Source: Flavobacterium hibisci
GTDB taxonomy: Bacteria > Bacteroidota > Bacteroidia > Flavobacteriales > Flavobacteriaceae
Assembly: GCF_020026925.1 (NCBI RefSeq)
Contig: NZ_JAIQDW010000001.1
Coordinates: forward strand, 558,001 to 622,000
Direction of reading: 5' to 3'
Length of the DNA stretch: 64,000 nucleotides
Shown: piece by piece, positions 9,195-19,300 of the stretch
Numbering within the stretch: the first letter of the stretch is position 1
How the letters are laid out: every line of letters begins with the position of its first letter
Made by a program: the position numbers and the translations under genes
The notes under the pieces: model-generated
What the model saw: the letters and a program-made list of their open reading frames with translations, nothing else
Told to the model about the DNA's origin: nothing
The model's database searches: none

Positions 9195-10541
9195 TTATTT
9201 GACTTTTCTTTTCAGCCATTCTTTAGGAACATTCACAATACAGATATTCATCGTTCGATTATCTTCGGAAAGCATTGCCGACTGGATTTGAATTTTCGTT
9301 CCGTCCCTGTTAAAAGTAGGGTGAACATGATCAGCCGCAGTTGTTTTATGTCCTGTGGTAAGCATCATCATTTCGTTTGTATTTCGGTCAATTAAATATA
9401 GACTTCTTGAAAAGTCGTCTCCAACTGCCCAACGTCCATCAGCAGAACCGTGTACATGCCACAATCCGCTGCCGCTTTTGGTTTGCCCTGCAATAATCAT
9501 TTCTCTGGTTCTGAGATTTACAATTCCTAAGCCAGTAGGTTTTTCACGGGTTCCGGTATTGCCCCAATTGCTTTCCTGTCCGGGATTAACCGGATTTCTG
9601 ATTCCGCCATTTTCAGCAATTTCTACAGGTGCTTCTTTCTGAATATCTATTTTTCGATGTCCCATGATGGCTATTGCCACTTCATCTTTAGAAATCACGG
9701 CTTCATGAGTTACCCATTCAAAATCAGATTCGGGATATAATGGTCGTAAACCTGTTCCATCTGCCATAACCGTCCACGTTCTTTGAGGCGACTTTCCTCC
9801 TGTTTCCCAACAAAAAACCAATTCACCCGGATTCAAGATATTTGACTGGATATGCCCTACCTGAAATGGTACAGAAACAACATGTTTAAATTCACCTGTT
9901 TTTAAATTCATGCTGCTGATTCCGCCTGGCCCTGCTCCCATATTCCTTGGACCAATGCTTTTCTCTATTTTTACATTCGGATCTAAGTGTCTTCCTGCTT
10001 CTTCTTTTCCGATTCTGAAATAAATTCGTTCTTCATCCGCATCCAGAGCCATATCACCTGAAGCTCCCATTTCCGGAATGGTTACACCGCAAATTCGTTC
10101 GTAAGCAGCAATGGGTTTCATTTTTCCGTCCTGGCTGTCTTTAAAAACAGCTTCCAGATTTACCTCTATAATCTGCATTTTATCGCCTTCTCCTTTACGC
10201 ATAAAATACAATTTCATGCTTTTTTGAGCCATGCATAAAGTTCCGCTGTAACCGCCTTCGGTAACCTGAACCATTACACCTGATTTTTCATTCACCGCCA
10301 CAGCTTCGCCATTTGCTCTTTTGGTTCTGAATATCAGCCATTTTCCATCAGCTGTCCATTGTGGATGTGTTGGATAGGTTTTGGAATCTCCAGCTGATTT
10401 CGTGGTTAAAAAAATCAGTTCCTGGCCTGTAACAGAATCTTTGATTATCTTTTTTTCTGATGGAAAACGGGTACCAATCTGACTGAAAGTCATTAGGGAA
10501 AAGAGCAGAAAAAATATATTTATTGTGGATTTTAATTTCAT
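9195..10541 (-). CDS. PL22-like oligogalacturonate lyase (beta-propeller)
   Basis: The 448-residue protein has a signal peptide ending MTFSQ. Recurrent WTADGKWLIF, GHIQSNILNPGELVFCWE, WVTHEAV and HVHPTFNRDGTKI segments are the seven-bladed propeller and the histidine-rich metal centre of oligogalacturonate lyases. These enzymes split unsaturated or short galacturonides by beta-elimination. A signal peptide distinguishes it from the cytoplasmic enterobacterial Ogl, so it probably acts in the periplasm. It is last in the leftward GH43-RhaM-CBM9/PKD-DUF4861-GH105-PL22 row. A 298-bp gap precedes it, and no PUL operator is visible there, so read-through is likely. Confidence 0.85.
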   Translation of the reverse strand: MKLKSTINIFFLLFSLMTFSQIGTRFPSEKKIIKDSVTGQELIFLTTKSAGDSKTYPTHPQWTADGKWLIFRTKRANGEAVAVNEKSGVMVQVTEGGYSGTLCMAQKSMKLYFMRKGEGDKMQIIEVNLEAVFKDSQDGKMKPIAAYERICGVTIPEMGASGDMALDADEERIYFRIGKEEAGRHLDPNVKIEKSIGPRNMGAGPGGISSMNLKTGEFKHVVSVPFQVGHIQSNILNPGELVFCWETGGKSPQRTWTVMADGTGLRPLYPESDFEWVTHEAVISKDEVAIAIMGHRKIDIQKEAPVEIAENGGIRNPVNPGQESNWGNTGTREKPTGLGIVNLRTREMIIAGQTKSGSGLWHVHGSADGRWAVGDDFSRSLYLIDRNTNEMMMLTTGHKTTAADHVHPTFNRDGTKIQIQSAMLSEDNRTMNICIVNVPKEWLKRKVK

Positions 10542-10839
10542 CTTATATTCATTTTTAGGAATCGACGGCTGAGAATAAAAAAGTCTTTTATTTATGGTCT
10601 GGATTAATCTCGCAAAGGCACAGAGACGCTAACTTTTATTTATTTCGAAGTAATAGAATTTGGCTAAGCCTATAATGTATGACAATTTTAACCTCCAGCT
10701 AAAGGTGGAGGCTATTCAATCTTATGGCTTTTAAAATAGTTGACTATAATTTTTTGGATTTTAGATAATTTACTTCAATCATTAATATGACTAAAATTCA
10801 AAACTTCTAACTTCTCACAAATAACATTTTACTTTTAAT
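10542..10839. other. 298-bp gap between GH105 and PL22-like gene
   Basis: I found no gene or CAGGAT operator here. It holds short flavobacterial-type repeat pieces: a segment around 10606-10632 (CTCGCAAAGGCACAGAGACG) and a small inverted repeat at 10692-10711 (CCTCCA and TGGAGG around AGCTAAAGG). Its role is unknown. Confidence 0.5.
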
Positions 10840-12192
10840 TTATTTATGCAGATTATTTTTCCCTTCAACTTTTAGCTGTATAGCACTATCATTTATCTGA
10901 AACTGATTGTCTTTTAACAACAAAATTACTTCGGCTCCAGCCAACAAAACCGGACCATAACCATGAGCGGCAAAAACATTTATAGGACGGTAATAATAAA
11001 ACGCAGGATCAAATCCCATACCTGTACCTACGCAGGTTCCTTCTACCTGACCTTTATCATTTACTTTTGAGGCAACTGCATTCCAACCCAATAAAACTGC
11101 AGGGCCATAAGTCATCTTATCTACATATCCACGATTAATTGCTCGGGCAATAGAATACGTGTAAATAGCTGTCGCAGAAGTTTCTAAATACGAATCATTT
11201 TTATCTAATAACTGATGCCAAAAACCAGTCCCGTGTTGATACTGTACCAGACCGGCGATATGTTTTTGCAATTGTGCCAAAACCTGTGGATATCCCGGGT
11301 GGGTTTTAGGCAAAACTTCAAGCAACTCAACCATAGTCATTATTGCCCAGCCATTAGCTCTTGCCCAATGAAATTGGGGATGTACTTCCATCGACTCTAC
11401 CCAGCCGTGCATGTAGATTCCTTTTTGCTCGTTAAACATTCTTTTAGAAAACTGATTAACCTGTTTTACGGCATCATCAAAATATTTTGTGTCTCCTGTG
11501 TAAGCTCCCATTTGCGCTAAAGCTGGTACGCTCATAAACATATCGTCTAACCAAAGTGTATTATCCTGAGGTCTGTTTCGGGCTAAAGTTCCGTCTTTTA
11601 ACCTAAACTGTTCATTGCTGATAAAGTGGATGTAATTGTTAACCAAAGGATCAATATTGGCTTTTAATCCGTCTTTTTTTGCCTTAATAAAAGCTGCACA
11701 AAGCGCGCCTGCAAAATCCAGTGCTTCGGGATGAAGCGTTTTGAGCATGTCTTTGTCTTTGATATTTTTTTCCTGAATATTTTCTGCAACATCAGCGATT
11801 AACTCTATTCTTTTATTGGAATAATCGGCAAAATATTTCTCTCCTGTAGCCTTAGATGCTAACAGCATTCCGGCATAGGTAACACCCCATTCATAACTGG
11901 TCAGCCTGAAAGCTCCTCGTTCGAAAATAACATCTTCTTTGTTTTTTTTGTAGTCTTTAATTTCTGCTTTTGTAGCAGCATTTACAATTTTAGAAGCCGA
12001 ATTTTTATCCAGAAAATTGTAAACCCTGTCCAAAACCGCTTTTATGTTTTCTTTTTGCGGAATAACATAAGGTGTTGGATAATCAGGCTGCATTAGATGC
12101 AAAGGCGTTGTGGCATCATTGGTTTGGGCGTTTACAAAACTGCAGACACCAAAAACAAATAAAGCAATGAATTTGGTTGATTTATAGTTCAT
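10840..12192 (-). CDS. GH105 unsaturated rhamnogalacturonyl/galacturonyl hydrolase
   Basis: The 450-residue exported protein has a signal peptide ending FVNAQ. It is an alpha/alpha-barrel GH105 (YteR/YesR) protein. The catalytic Asp is in LWLDDMFMSVPAL (Asp216/217). The family segments FHWARANGWAIM and YLETSATAIYTY follow. It hydrolyses the unsaturated uronic acid that a lyase leaves at the non-reducing end, so it is the natural partner of the PL11 lyase upstream. It sits 32 bp after DUF4861 on the same strand. A second, more distant GH105 is at 35925-37049, suggesting different chain lengths or end sugars. Confidence 0.93.
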   Translation of the reverse strand: MNYKSTKFIALFVFGVCSFVNAQTNDATTPLHLMQPDYPTPYVIPQKENIKAVLDRVYNFLDKNSASKIVNAATKAEIKDYKKNKEDVIFERGAFRLTSYEWGVTYAGMLLASKATGEKYFADYSNKRIELIADVAENIQEKNIKDKDMLKTLHPEALDFAGALCAAFIKAKKDGLKANIDPLVNNYIHFISNEQFRLKDGTLARNRPQDNTLWLDDMFMSVPALAQMGAYTGDTKYFDDAVKQVNQFSKRMFNEQKGIYMHGWVESMEVHPQFHWARANGWAIMTMVELLEVLPKTHPGYPQVLAQLQKHIAGLVQYQHGTGFWHQLLDKNDSYLETSATAIYTYSIARAINRGYVDKMTYGPAVLLGWNAVASKVNDKGQVEGTCVGTGMGFDPAFYYYRPINVFAAHGYGPVLLAGAEVILLLKDNQFQINDSAIQLKVEGKNNLHK

Positions 12193-12224
12193 GGTTAGAT
12201 ATTTTTGGTTAGTAAAATTTATTA

Positions 12225-13508
12225 TTATTTGCTTACTTCAACTTTTATTTTGGCCGAAAGCTGTTTCGCAAGAGTCGTTACATAATTGCTGAAATAAGCT
12301 GAATCTTTGAAGTTTGGATCGGCGCTCAGTTCCCAGCCTGCAATTGGATAATAGCTAATTGGCTGATTGTTTTTTGTACTCACTTTTATAAGATAGGAAT
12401 TGGTCAGTTTACCTGTTTTTGGAGCTTCAATATAACCTTTGTAAACATTCTTTGGAATAATTATAGCCGTTCCCAGAATCCATTGACGCTCATAGGTTAA
12501 TTTATCATGAAGTATAAAACAAACGTAATCACCGGCATCAATTACCTGCAATGGATTTTGGTTATTGATATTCGAAAATGCAATAGCTAAAGTTTCATTT
12601 CCTTTAAGTCCATTTAAAGAAACAGTGTTTTTGTATCCGTACATTCCCGGCCAGATTGAAGCTGTTTCCTGTACCTGATAGTTACTTCCCGAAGCCTGCC
12701 AGTTTTGATATTTATAACTTAAAACGGAATTTACCGGGCCTTCGCTTACGATTTTAAAAGTCGTTTTTTCAACATTATTGATCGTATCATTAATCAGAAT
12801 TCCAAGTCTGTTGATTTCATTTCCAACAATTAACCCATAACCACCTAATCCGGCTGAAGTTCCTACAGGAAAAATATCCCTTCCCCAGTCGTGCATCTGA
12901 TGATAATTATCTTCTACGGCACCTTTGCTGTTGATACCTACATTTTCTGGTGTAATTCCGGGAGTTCTTTTACCAAAAACATCTTTACAGTTTCTTCCGT
13001 CCAGATAATGCCTGAACCCTACTTTATCATTTTCCCAGGTTGGGCCATCGGTTTGGTATTTTTGAAAACCTAATTTTTTATACACCTGATTTGCCAGTAA
13101 AACTTCTTCCGTTGCTGGCTGTACCGGCAAATTTTCTGCTTCTCTTTTTCCGAATCGCGCACTGGTTTTTACGGTAAATTTAGGATCCGTATTGGACCAT
13201 TTCAGTTCCACTGTTTTTTTTTCTTTTGCAGAAAAATCAGCCACAAAAAACAGTTCATCCCATTTTCCGTCACCATCTAAATCGTTTACCTGTGCCGGAA
13301 TTGTATCTGAATTTTGCAATACTATTGGAAAAGATTTTTCGCTCTCCTTTACCTTTAGTGTACTTCTTTTTATTGAAACTGCTTTTTGAGGCAATTCTAA
13401 ATCAGAATTATTAGTTAAAACAATTTTAGTCGATTGCGATTTTTGCGCTTTACAACTTATAAAAATCATAGTCGATAAAGCGATTGAAAGACAGAGTTTA
13501 GTTTTCAT
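12225..13508 (-). CDS. DUF4861 family lipoprotein
   Basis: The protein has 427 residues. A lipobox (MIFISC, Cys about 19) indicates a lipoprotein. The body matches the DUF4861 pattern seen in pectin loci: LDGDGKWDELFFVADF early, GPTWENDKVGFRHYLDGRN and the His-rich NYHQMHDWGRDIFPVG in the middle. DUF4861 proteins recur beside GH105 and PL genes. I know of no firmly assigned activity that I can support from this sequence. It lies between CBM9/PKD (22 bp away) and GH105 (32 bp away), so it is part of that operon. A role in binding or cleaving rhamnogalacturonan oligomers is inference from context. Confidence 0.8.
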   Translation of the reverse strand: MKTKLCLSIALSTMIFISCKAQKSQSTKIVLTNNSDLELPQKAVSIKRSTLKVKESEKSFPIVLQNSDTIPAQVNDLDGDGKWDELFFVADFSAKEKKTVELKWSNTDPKFTVKTSARFGKREAENLPVQPATEEVLLANQVYKKLGFQKYQTDGPTWENDKVGFRHYLDGRNCKDVFGKRTPGITPENVGINSKGAVEDNYHQMHDWGRDIFPVGTSAGLGGYGLIVGNEINRLGILINDTINNVEKTTFKIVSEGPVNSVLSYKYQNWQASGSNYQVQETASIWPGMYGYKNTVSLNGLKGNETLAIAFSNINNQNPLQVIDAGDYVCFILHDKLTYERQWILGTAIIIPKNVYKGYIEAPKTGKLTNSYLIKVSTKNNQPISYYPIAGWELSADPNFKDSAYFSNYVTTLAKQLSAKIKVEVSK

Positions 13509-13530
13509 TATTGTGATTTTATTTTACTAC

Positions 13531-14613
13531 TTATTTTACGGCAACATCCCAGATTTTTGACAATCTCGATTTTCCTTTTGGTCCTGAAATGTCTAAAACT
13601 ACGACATATTTTCCAGCCTCTTTATATTCATGCACCGGATTTTTTTCAGACGAAAAACTTCCGTCCCCAAAATCCCATTTGTAGGATTCAATTTCACCCT
13701 CAGACTGATTAATAAAAGCTACTGTTCTTTTATTTTTATCAATTACGTTAAATGTCCATTTTGCATTTATATCTTTTTGGAATTGTTTTTCCAAAGGCAT
13801 TAATTTAAACGGAAGACTGTAAGAAGCATTTCCATACATGGTATGTTCTTTCGATAAATTCCAGAAACCGTTGTTTTTTTCGTTATTCACATCATCATAA
13901 TCAATGATTGCCCAGCAAAGTCCAATGTTTTTATTTTCCTCCAAAATGGATTCAATAGCTCTGGAAGGATCATTCCCTGCATAATCAAAAGGAGTAATCC
14001 AGAATTCTAATGTCAGTTTTCCCGATTCACCAGCTTTAAAATTATAATTTGAAGCAGCATTTGCATACGGCAGTTCCTTGATCCACGGCTGGCTTCCCCA
14101 GACCAACGTCCAGTCTTTGCCTTCTGCAGGAGTAAAAATGTGGTAGTTTTGCGCATGAACGCCGTGATACGAAAAATAGGCATCCATAGTATTTGTTAAT
14201 GCCTTATTAGGATGGAATCGGTCTATAAATGGCCCTCCCGACTGGTCGGCATCAATAATAACTTCAAAAGTGTCATTATGCAGTCCCGGAAGTGAAAAAT
14301 CCCAATAGTCATCATACGCTTCATATAAAAAATATAGCTGGTTCAGTCCTTTTACCCAGGCCACTTTTACACTTACATCTAAGTTTTTAGGATTCGCTTT
14401 TGCATGTTTTCCGCTGTCTTCCCATAACTGATCCATACCAACTGTATAGTTTTCAGGAACCATTTTCCAGTCATCAGTCTTTCCATCAATAGTTGGGATT
14501 TTATTAGCCGGAAACTGAAAAACCTTAAAAGTTCTGGTGTCTTGTGACCAGCATTGAAACATTATGCAAAATAGTATCGCTCCTAAAAATGTGTTTTTTG
14601 TATGAAGTTTCAT
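13531..14613 (-). CDS. Exported CBM9-like plus PKD domain protein
   Basis: The 360-residue protein has a signal peptide ending QCWSQ. Residues about 38-270 follow the CBM9/DOMON-like pattern (TIDGKTDDW, YFLYEAYDDYWDF, FEVIIDADQSGG, LTLEFWITPFDYAG). The last 80 residues are a PKD domain with the diagnostic YKWDFGDGSFSSEKNPVHEY. No catalytic motif is apparent, so it is probably a carbohydrate-binding accessory protein of this PUL. It lies between the RhaM gene and DUF4861 on the same strand. Whether it stays in the periplasm or reaches the surface cannot be told, as it lacks both a lipobox and a type IX domain. Confidence 0.75.
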   Translation of the reverse strand: MKLHTKNTFLGAILFCIMFQCWSQDTRTFKVFQFPANKIPTIDGKTDDWKMVPENYTVGMDQLWEDSGKHAKANPKNLDVSVKVAWVKGLNQLYFLYEAYDDYWDFSLPGLHNDTFEVIIDADQSGGPFIDRFHPNKALTNTMDAYFSYHGVHAQNYHIFTPAEGKDWTLVWGSQPWIKELPYANAASNYNFKAGESGKLTLEFWITPFDYAGNDPSRAIESILEENKNIGLCWAIIDYDDVNNEKNNGFWNLSKEHTMYGNASYSLPFKLMPLEKQFQKDINAKWTFNVIDKNKRTVAFINQSEGEIESYKWDFGDGSFSSEKNPVHEYKEAGKYVVVLDISGPKGKSRLSKIWDVAVK

Positions 14614-14671
14614 AAGTTTATTTTTAAATTTTGCCTGTCATACCTATGGGGTAAAATTAATCATCAAAAAC

Positions 14672-14729
14672 GGTTCTCGATACATTTTTTTATTCCGTTT
14701 TTCTACACAAAAAAAACACTCAAACTGAC
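14672..14729. repeat. Dispersed intergenic repeat, copy 2
   Basis: Starts GGTTCTCGATACATTTTTTT and ends CACTCAAACTGACA. It matches the repeat at 1965-2019 with a few substitutions and small length changes. Confidence 0.6.
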
Positions 14730-14751
14730 AATAATAGTTAGATACAATGGA

Positions 14752-15066
14752 TTAATCTAAATGAAAGACTTCTTTCAAACTAATAGCTACAGGAGAGTTA
14801 TCCGGATTCGTTTCCATAATATCCCCCATATAAGCCCACCATTTTTTTACAATGGGATGGTTTGGCAACAAATCAAAATCAAAATCAGCACTTATTTTTT
14901 GAACGGCAAAAAGTATCAGTGTTTCTTCATCCAGAAAAATACTGTAATCCTGTATACCGGTTTCTGAAAGGAGGCTTGCTAATTCAGACCAGATTTCGTC
15001 ATGTCGCTTTTTATACTCCGCTTCAAAGCCCGGTTTTAATTTCATTTTAAAAGCATTTCTTACCAT
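14752..15066 (-). CDS. rhaM: L-rhamnose mutarotase
   Basis: At 104 residues it has the usual RhaM length. It aligns by eye along its whole length with E. coli RhaM (YiiL): MVRNAFKMKLKPG, YKKRHDEIW with the active-site His22, KKWWAYMGDIM, NPDNSPV and a C-terminal EVFHLD. It interconverts alpha and beta anomers of L-rhamnose after the sugar is freed from rhamnogalacturonan. There is no signal peptide, so it acts in the cytoplasm, unlike its neighbours. Its place inside the enzyme operon is strong evidence that L-rhamnose is a product of this locus. The rhamnose isomerase, kinase and aldolase genes are not in this window. Confidence 0.93.
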   Translation of the reverse strand: MVRNAFKMKLKPGFEAEYKKRHDEIWSELASLLSETGIQDYSIFLDEETLILFAVQKISADFDFDLLPNHPIVKKWWAYMGDIMETNPDNSPVAISLKEVFHLD

Positions 15067-15203
15067 AATTTTTAATTTTTTAAAGAGTATTTTTCTACGC
15101 TATTTACATTATTTTGAAGATAAACGAAGAAGCCATTTCAAATTTCCCGCCTTTTGAAGCAGTAAATAAATACGTTGCTTTTCCGTTTTGAAATAGTAAA
15201 TAA

Positions 15204-16223
15204 TTAATGTTTTAGGCTAATCTTTACCGGTTTGTCTCTGTCACAGAATATCTCACCATTATTATATTCCAATTCAGCTACCTGTATCGAACTTCTTCTG
15301 GTTTCGAAATTGTCGATTCCTTTATTTTCAGGGATCCTTCCCGGATGTGTAAAATAGAAGATATAAGCCTTATTACCATTTACAATAACATCTGCATGTC
15401 CGCCGATTACTTTATCGTCTTCACCCGTTCCCGGAATTTGAAGAATGTTTTGCGCCTGTCTTTTCCAGTTTATAAAATCATCCGAAGAGAAAACAGCTAA
15501 GCCTTTCCACGGATCTGTAATCATCCAGTTTTTTCCTTTCCAGCTAAATATTTTCGGCCCCTCTCCTCTGTCTTTTACTACTTTTTTTCCGCTGTCTGTC
15601 CAATGATACAAATCTTTACTGTCGGCATAATAAATCGATTTTCCGTCATTTTCATTATTGTAGTACATACGCCAGTTTCCGTCAGGCAATTGAAAAACAG
15701 AAGCATCAATACAGCGTTCTGAAGCCAGTTTTAGTTGTGATTCGAATTTCCAGTCAATTAGATTTTTACTTGTCAAGTGCACAATATATCTCGGATGTTT
15801 CCAATCTTCAAAAATACCTGGAACAATTGTTAAGTACATGTGGTAGCTGTTCTTATGTTTAATGACTTCCGGAGCCCAATACGTAACATCCTTAATTGTA
15901 TAACCAATATTGCAATTGGTTTTATATTTCCAATGTGCTCCGTCTGATGATTCGGCAATACCAATGGGAGTTCCATGTACCCAGCTTACTCCGTTTCCGC
16001 CAATGTTAGCCCTTCGGTTCGTATAAAACATCAGCCATTTTTTATCTTTTTTGCTCCAGATAATAGTTGGATCTGCAGCGCCATCAAATATGGGATCTCG
16101 ATATAATGGTTTATCTGCAATTTCATTATTTACTTTTTGAGAAGCATTCTGGGCAAAAATGGGAAGGCAAAATAAGAGTTGTAAAAAAACTATTCTTTTG
16201 AAGTGAATGAGGTAAAATTTCAT
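15204..16223 (-). CDS. GH43-like five-bladed propeller glycosidase
   Basis: The 339-residue protein has a signal peptide ending PIFAQ. The three acidic residues typical of clan GH-F are in order: Asp51 in GAADPTI, Asp173 in CIDASVF and Glu221 in RGEGPKIF. Segment TYWAPEVIKHKNSYHMY is also typical. Such enzymes release arabinose, galactose or xylose. The subfamily cannot be assigned by eye. It is the first gene of a leftward operon running through rhaM to the PL22-like gene, driven by the operator at 16247-16291. Confidence 0.85.
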   Translation of the reverse strand: MKFYLIHFKRIVFLQLLFCLPIFAQNASQKVNNEIADKPLYRDPIFDGAADPTIIWSKKDKKWLMFYTNRRANIGGNGVSWVHGTPIGIAESSDGAHWKYKTNCNIGYTIKDVTYWAPEVIKHKNSYHMYLTIVPGIFEDWKHPRYIVHLTSKNLIDWKFESQLKLASERCIDASVFQLPDGNWRMYYNNENDGKSIYYADSKDLYHWTDSGKKVVKDRGEGPKIFSWKGKNWMITDPWKGLAVFSSDDFINWKRQAQNILQIPGTGEDDKVIGGHADVIVNGNKAYIFYFTHPGRIPENKGIDNFETRRSSIQVAELEYNNGEIFCDRDKPVKISLKH

Positions 16224-16246
16224 GGAATAAAATATGGTGGTTGCTT

Positions 16247-16291
16247 CAAATTTATTTATTTATTCTTCGAATAGTATCCTGTGCTATACTG
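16247..16291 (-). promoter_or_regulatory. PUL operator and -7 box for GH43-rhaM operon
   Basis: Minus strand: CAGTAT-N4-CAGGAT (16291-16276), 21 bp, then TAAATTTG (16254-16247). It lies just beyond the PL11 terminator, so this is a fresh transcription start. Confidence 0.8.
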
Positions 16292-16305
16292 TACTTTTAC
16301 GGCAT

Positions 16306-16342
16306 AAAAAGAAGATTTACAAAACTGTAAACCTTCTTTTTA
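16306..16342. terminator. Intrinsic terminator after PL11
   Basis: AAAAAGAAG-A-TTTAC pairs with GTAAA-C-CTTCTTTTT around a short loop, 17 bp past the PL11 stop on the minus strand. Confidence 0.82.
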
Positions 16343-16358
16343 AGAGATCATTACGATA

Positions 16359-19300
16359 TTATTTTTCAATCATAATTTTAAGTGTTTTAGTAACTTCATC
16401 GGTAATTACTTTTAGAAGATATACACCCTGATTTTGATTCGGAATACTAATAGCAACATTTTGATCATTACGTGTAAGTTCAACTTCTTTTTTCATTACA
16501 ACCTGTCCGGTAATACTAGAAATTACAACTGTAGCTTTAGAAGATTTAAAATCATTGAATCGAACATTAAATTGTCCCGAAGAAGGATTTGGATAAACCA
16601 AGACTTCTGCTTCCGAAACTTTTGATTTTTTAACTCCTAAATTAGAAATATCTTTTATGATAATATTAGGTGTAGGAACCGGAGCCATATCATAACCCAG
16701 AAAAAAAACTGGATGCGGAGGCTGATTGTAAGCTGAGTTTTGCCATGCAATTGCCGTACGATATTGAGGATCATGCATCAAAGTAGGAATTCGGTAATCT
16801 GTAGCAATATTAGTTGTAAAAAGAATCAAAGCGGTATTATCTGTGCGTCGAAGAATAATCTCTTCTCTCCAGTCACCTAAAATATCACCCGTAAGAGCCG
16901 GATTTTTTTTAGAATCATTATTGGAAGAAACCGGAGCTGCCTGATAAATAGTAAACAAACGGTTTAATGATTGTGTAGTAGGATTCCATTTGTCCATAAT
17001 AGTACCGTCGAGCAATTCTCGGCCTAAATCTCCATCCCACCAAACAGCAGCATTTACAGCCTGACTCCCGTTAGTTGGTTTACTGGTCCCAATCTGACCA
17101 TCCTGAACATTATATAAGCTACCTGAAGAACTCCACATTTCGTACCCTCTGTGGTTTTGATCGATATCTGCTGCCAGAGCGCGACCTACATCTCCTGTCG
17201 TAACATCTCCAAAAATCATTTTACCTGTTTTCGCATCGTTAAGCCTGATTCCGTAAGGACTATACTGACTTTCAGATTCCAGACATTGCCAGATTTCCTG
17301 ACCGGGACGATCAGGATCCATATCCGACATATGAAGCGCATCTCCATGACCCTGACCGTACGTCCATAAACGTTTTCCATCATCATTTATAGCACTGGAT
17401 CCGTTGATGATTTCATCTTTTCCGTCACCATCTACATCACCAATAGTCATTTGATGATTCCCCTGACTTGAAAGTGCATTATTAGCAGGATCGCTTGCGT
17501 CTTTACTATCGAAAATCCAGCGAAGTGTTAACTGTCCATCCCGCCAGTCATAAGCGGCACGCATTAATTTATCATAATATCCACGACCCACAATCAGGCT
17601 TGGGCGTGCACCATCCAAATAAGCCACTGCAGACACAAAACGATCCTGGCGGTTTCCATAAGTATCACCCCAATCTGCCGTATTGGCTCTTGCCGGCTGA
17701 TATGCAACCGTTGCCATAGCTGCTCCTGTCAGACCATTAAAAACAGTTAAAAACTCAGGTCCCTGTTGTACCCATCCCCCTGAATTTCGATGATCTACAG
17801 TTTCATTACCAATCACAACTCCAGTTCCATCAATGGTTCCGTCTGCTGTTTTTAGAATTATTTCTGCTTTTCCGTCTCCATCAAAATCATAGACCATAAA
17901 GGGATTAAAGTGCGGACCGGCATTTACATTTTTACCTAAATTAATACGCCAAAGCAAAGTCCCATTCATTTTATAACAGTCGAAAATTTGTTCTCCCGAA
18001 AAACCTCCTCCATTATGATTCAATAAAGTAGGATCCCATTTTAAGAAAATTTCATATTCACCGTCTCCATCAACATCTCCAACGCTTGCATCGTTTGCCG
18101 TGTATGTATAAGCTGTACCATCCGGAATTGCACCTCCCGGCGGAATTTGCAATGGAATCGATAACTGGTTATTCGCCCATACTGAAACAGGAACTGTGGC
18201 ACTTCCTTCCATACCGTTGACAATTGGCTTTATCGTATAACTACCATTAGTCGAAATGTTATCAATATAATTTGTTGAAGCTGTGATAGGAGTTTGATTA
18301 ATTTTTACATTATCACGGTAAACATTAAAAGCAATGCCTGAAGGATCATTTCCTAACAATCGCCAGCTAATAAAAACCTCATTGGCAGATTTACGCAACG
18401 CAACAACTCCTCTGTTTAAAAACTCTACCTGTTTAGGAGTATTCACAACTGCATCAGGCAATGCCAATGTATTCAATCTGACATTTTCTCCATAAGTAGT
18501 ACCACCATTAATCGCATAAGCTCTTGCATAATATAACGTAGCAGGTGTAAGACCCGTAATATTTACCGAAAAATTGCCTGTACCGGATGTACCGGCGATA
18601 ATTTTGGTGTTGGCTACCGTTGGATTGATACTCGTACTGTAAACAATTCCTCTCTCTGTAATTGCTGTACCCCCATCAGAAATAATATTCCCCCCTGATT
18701 CTGCCGTTGTAGAAGTAAGATTTGTGACTGTATTTGTAGTTAAAACTGCGGGTGGCGGAGCGGGAACATAAGCTCTCACAATAGGAGTTACAATACCTCC
18801 TGTATTTGTTTTTGTGTAAACAACGTAGGGATATAAACTTCCTGCAGCAATTGTTAAGTTTCCAACCGGTTCATCAATTCCTCTTATTACTGTTGGATCT
18901 TTCATTTCTGTCCATGCTGTTGTACCAGCGGTCTGTTTGAATACACGGGCAGAATATGTAGGCGTACTGCTTACATTATCTATAAAAGAACAATAAAGAT
19001 TCCCTGAAACGTCTTTAATTAAACTTAAACTTGGCGAATCTCTCGAAGCTATTCTTGTTGCAGAGTTCCATACTGCAGTAGTTTTATTGTACTCAATAGC
19101 TGTTGCCCTGTTTGAATCAGCTGTATTAAAATAGGCTATAACAGGGTTACCTGCCGAATTGATTGCCATACTCGTATGTCTGATACTGGCAGTAACTGTT
19201 GGAGTAATATAATTCCATGTTCCTCCGCTAAATTTATAAAAAGCCATTGTTCCCGTAGAAGTTGCAGCTGTTGTCAAACTGCAAAACACAAGCCAGGGCA

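Noticed and set aside
14614..14671. A CAGGAT-type operator before the CBM9/PKD gene
   Set aside because: Only a weak CCTGTCATACCT match is present, with no -7 box at the fixed distance. The gene is more simply read from the GH43 promoter.
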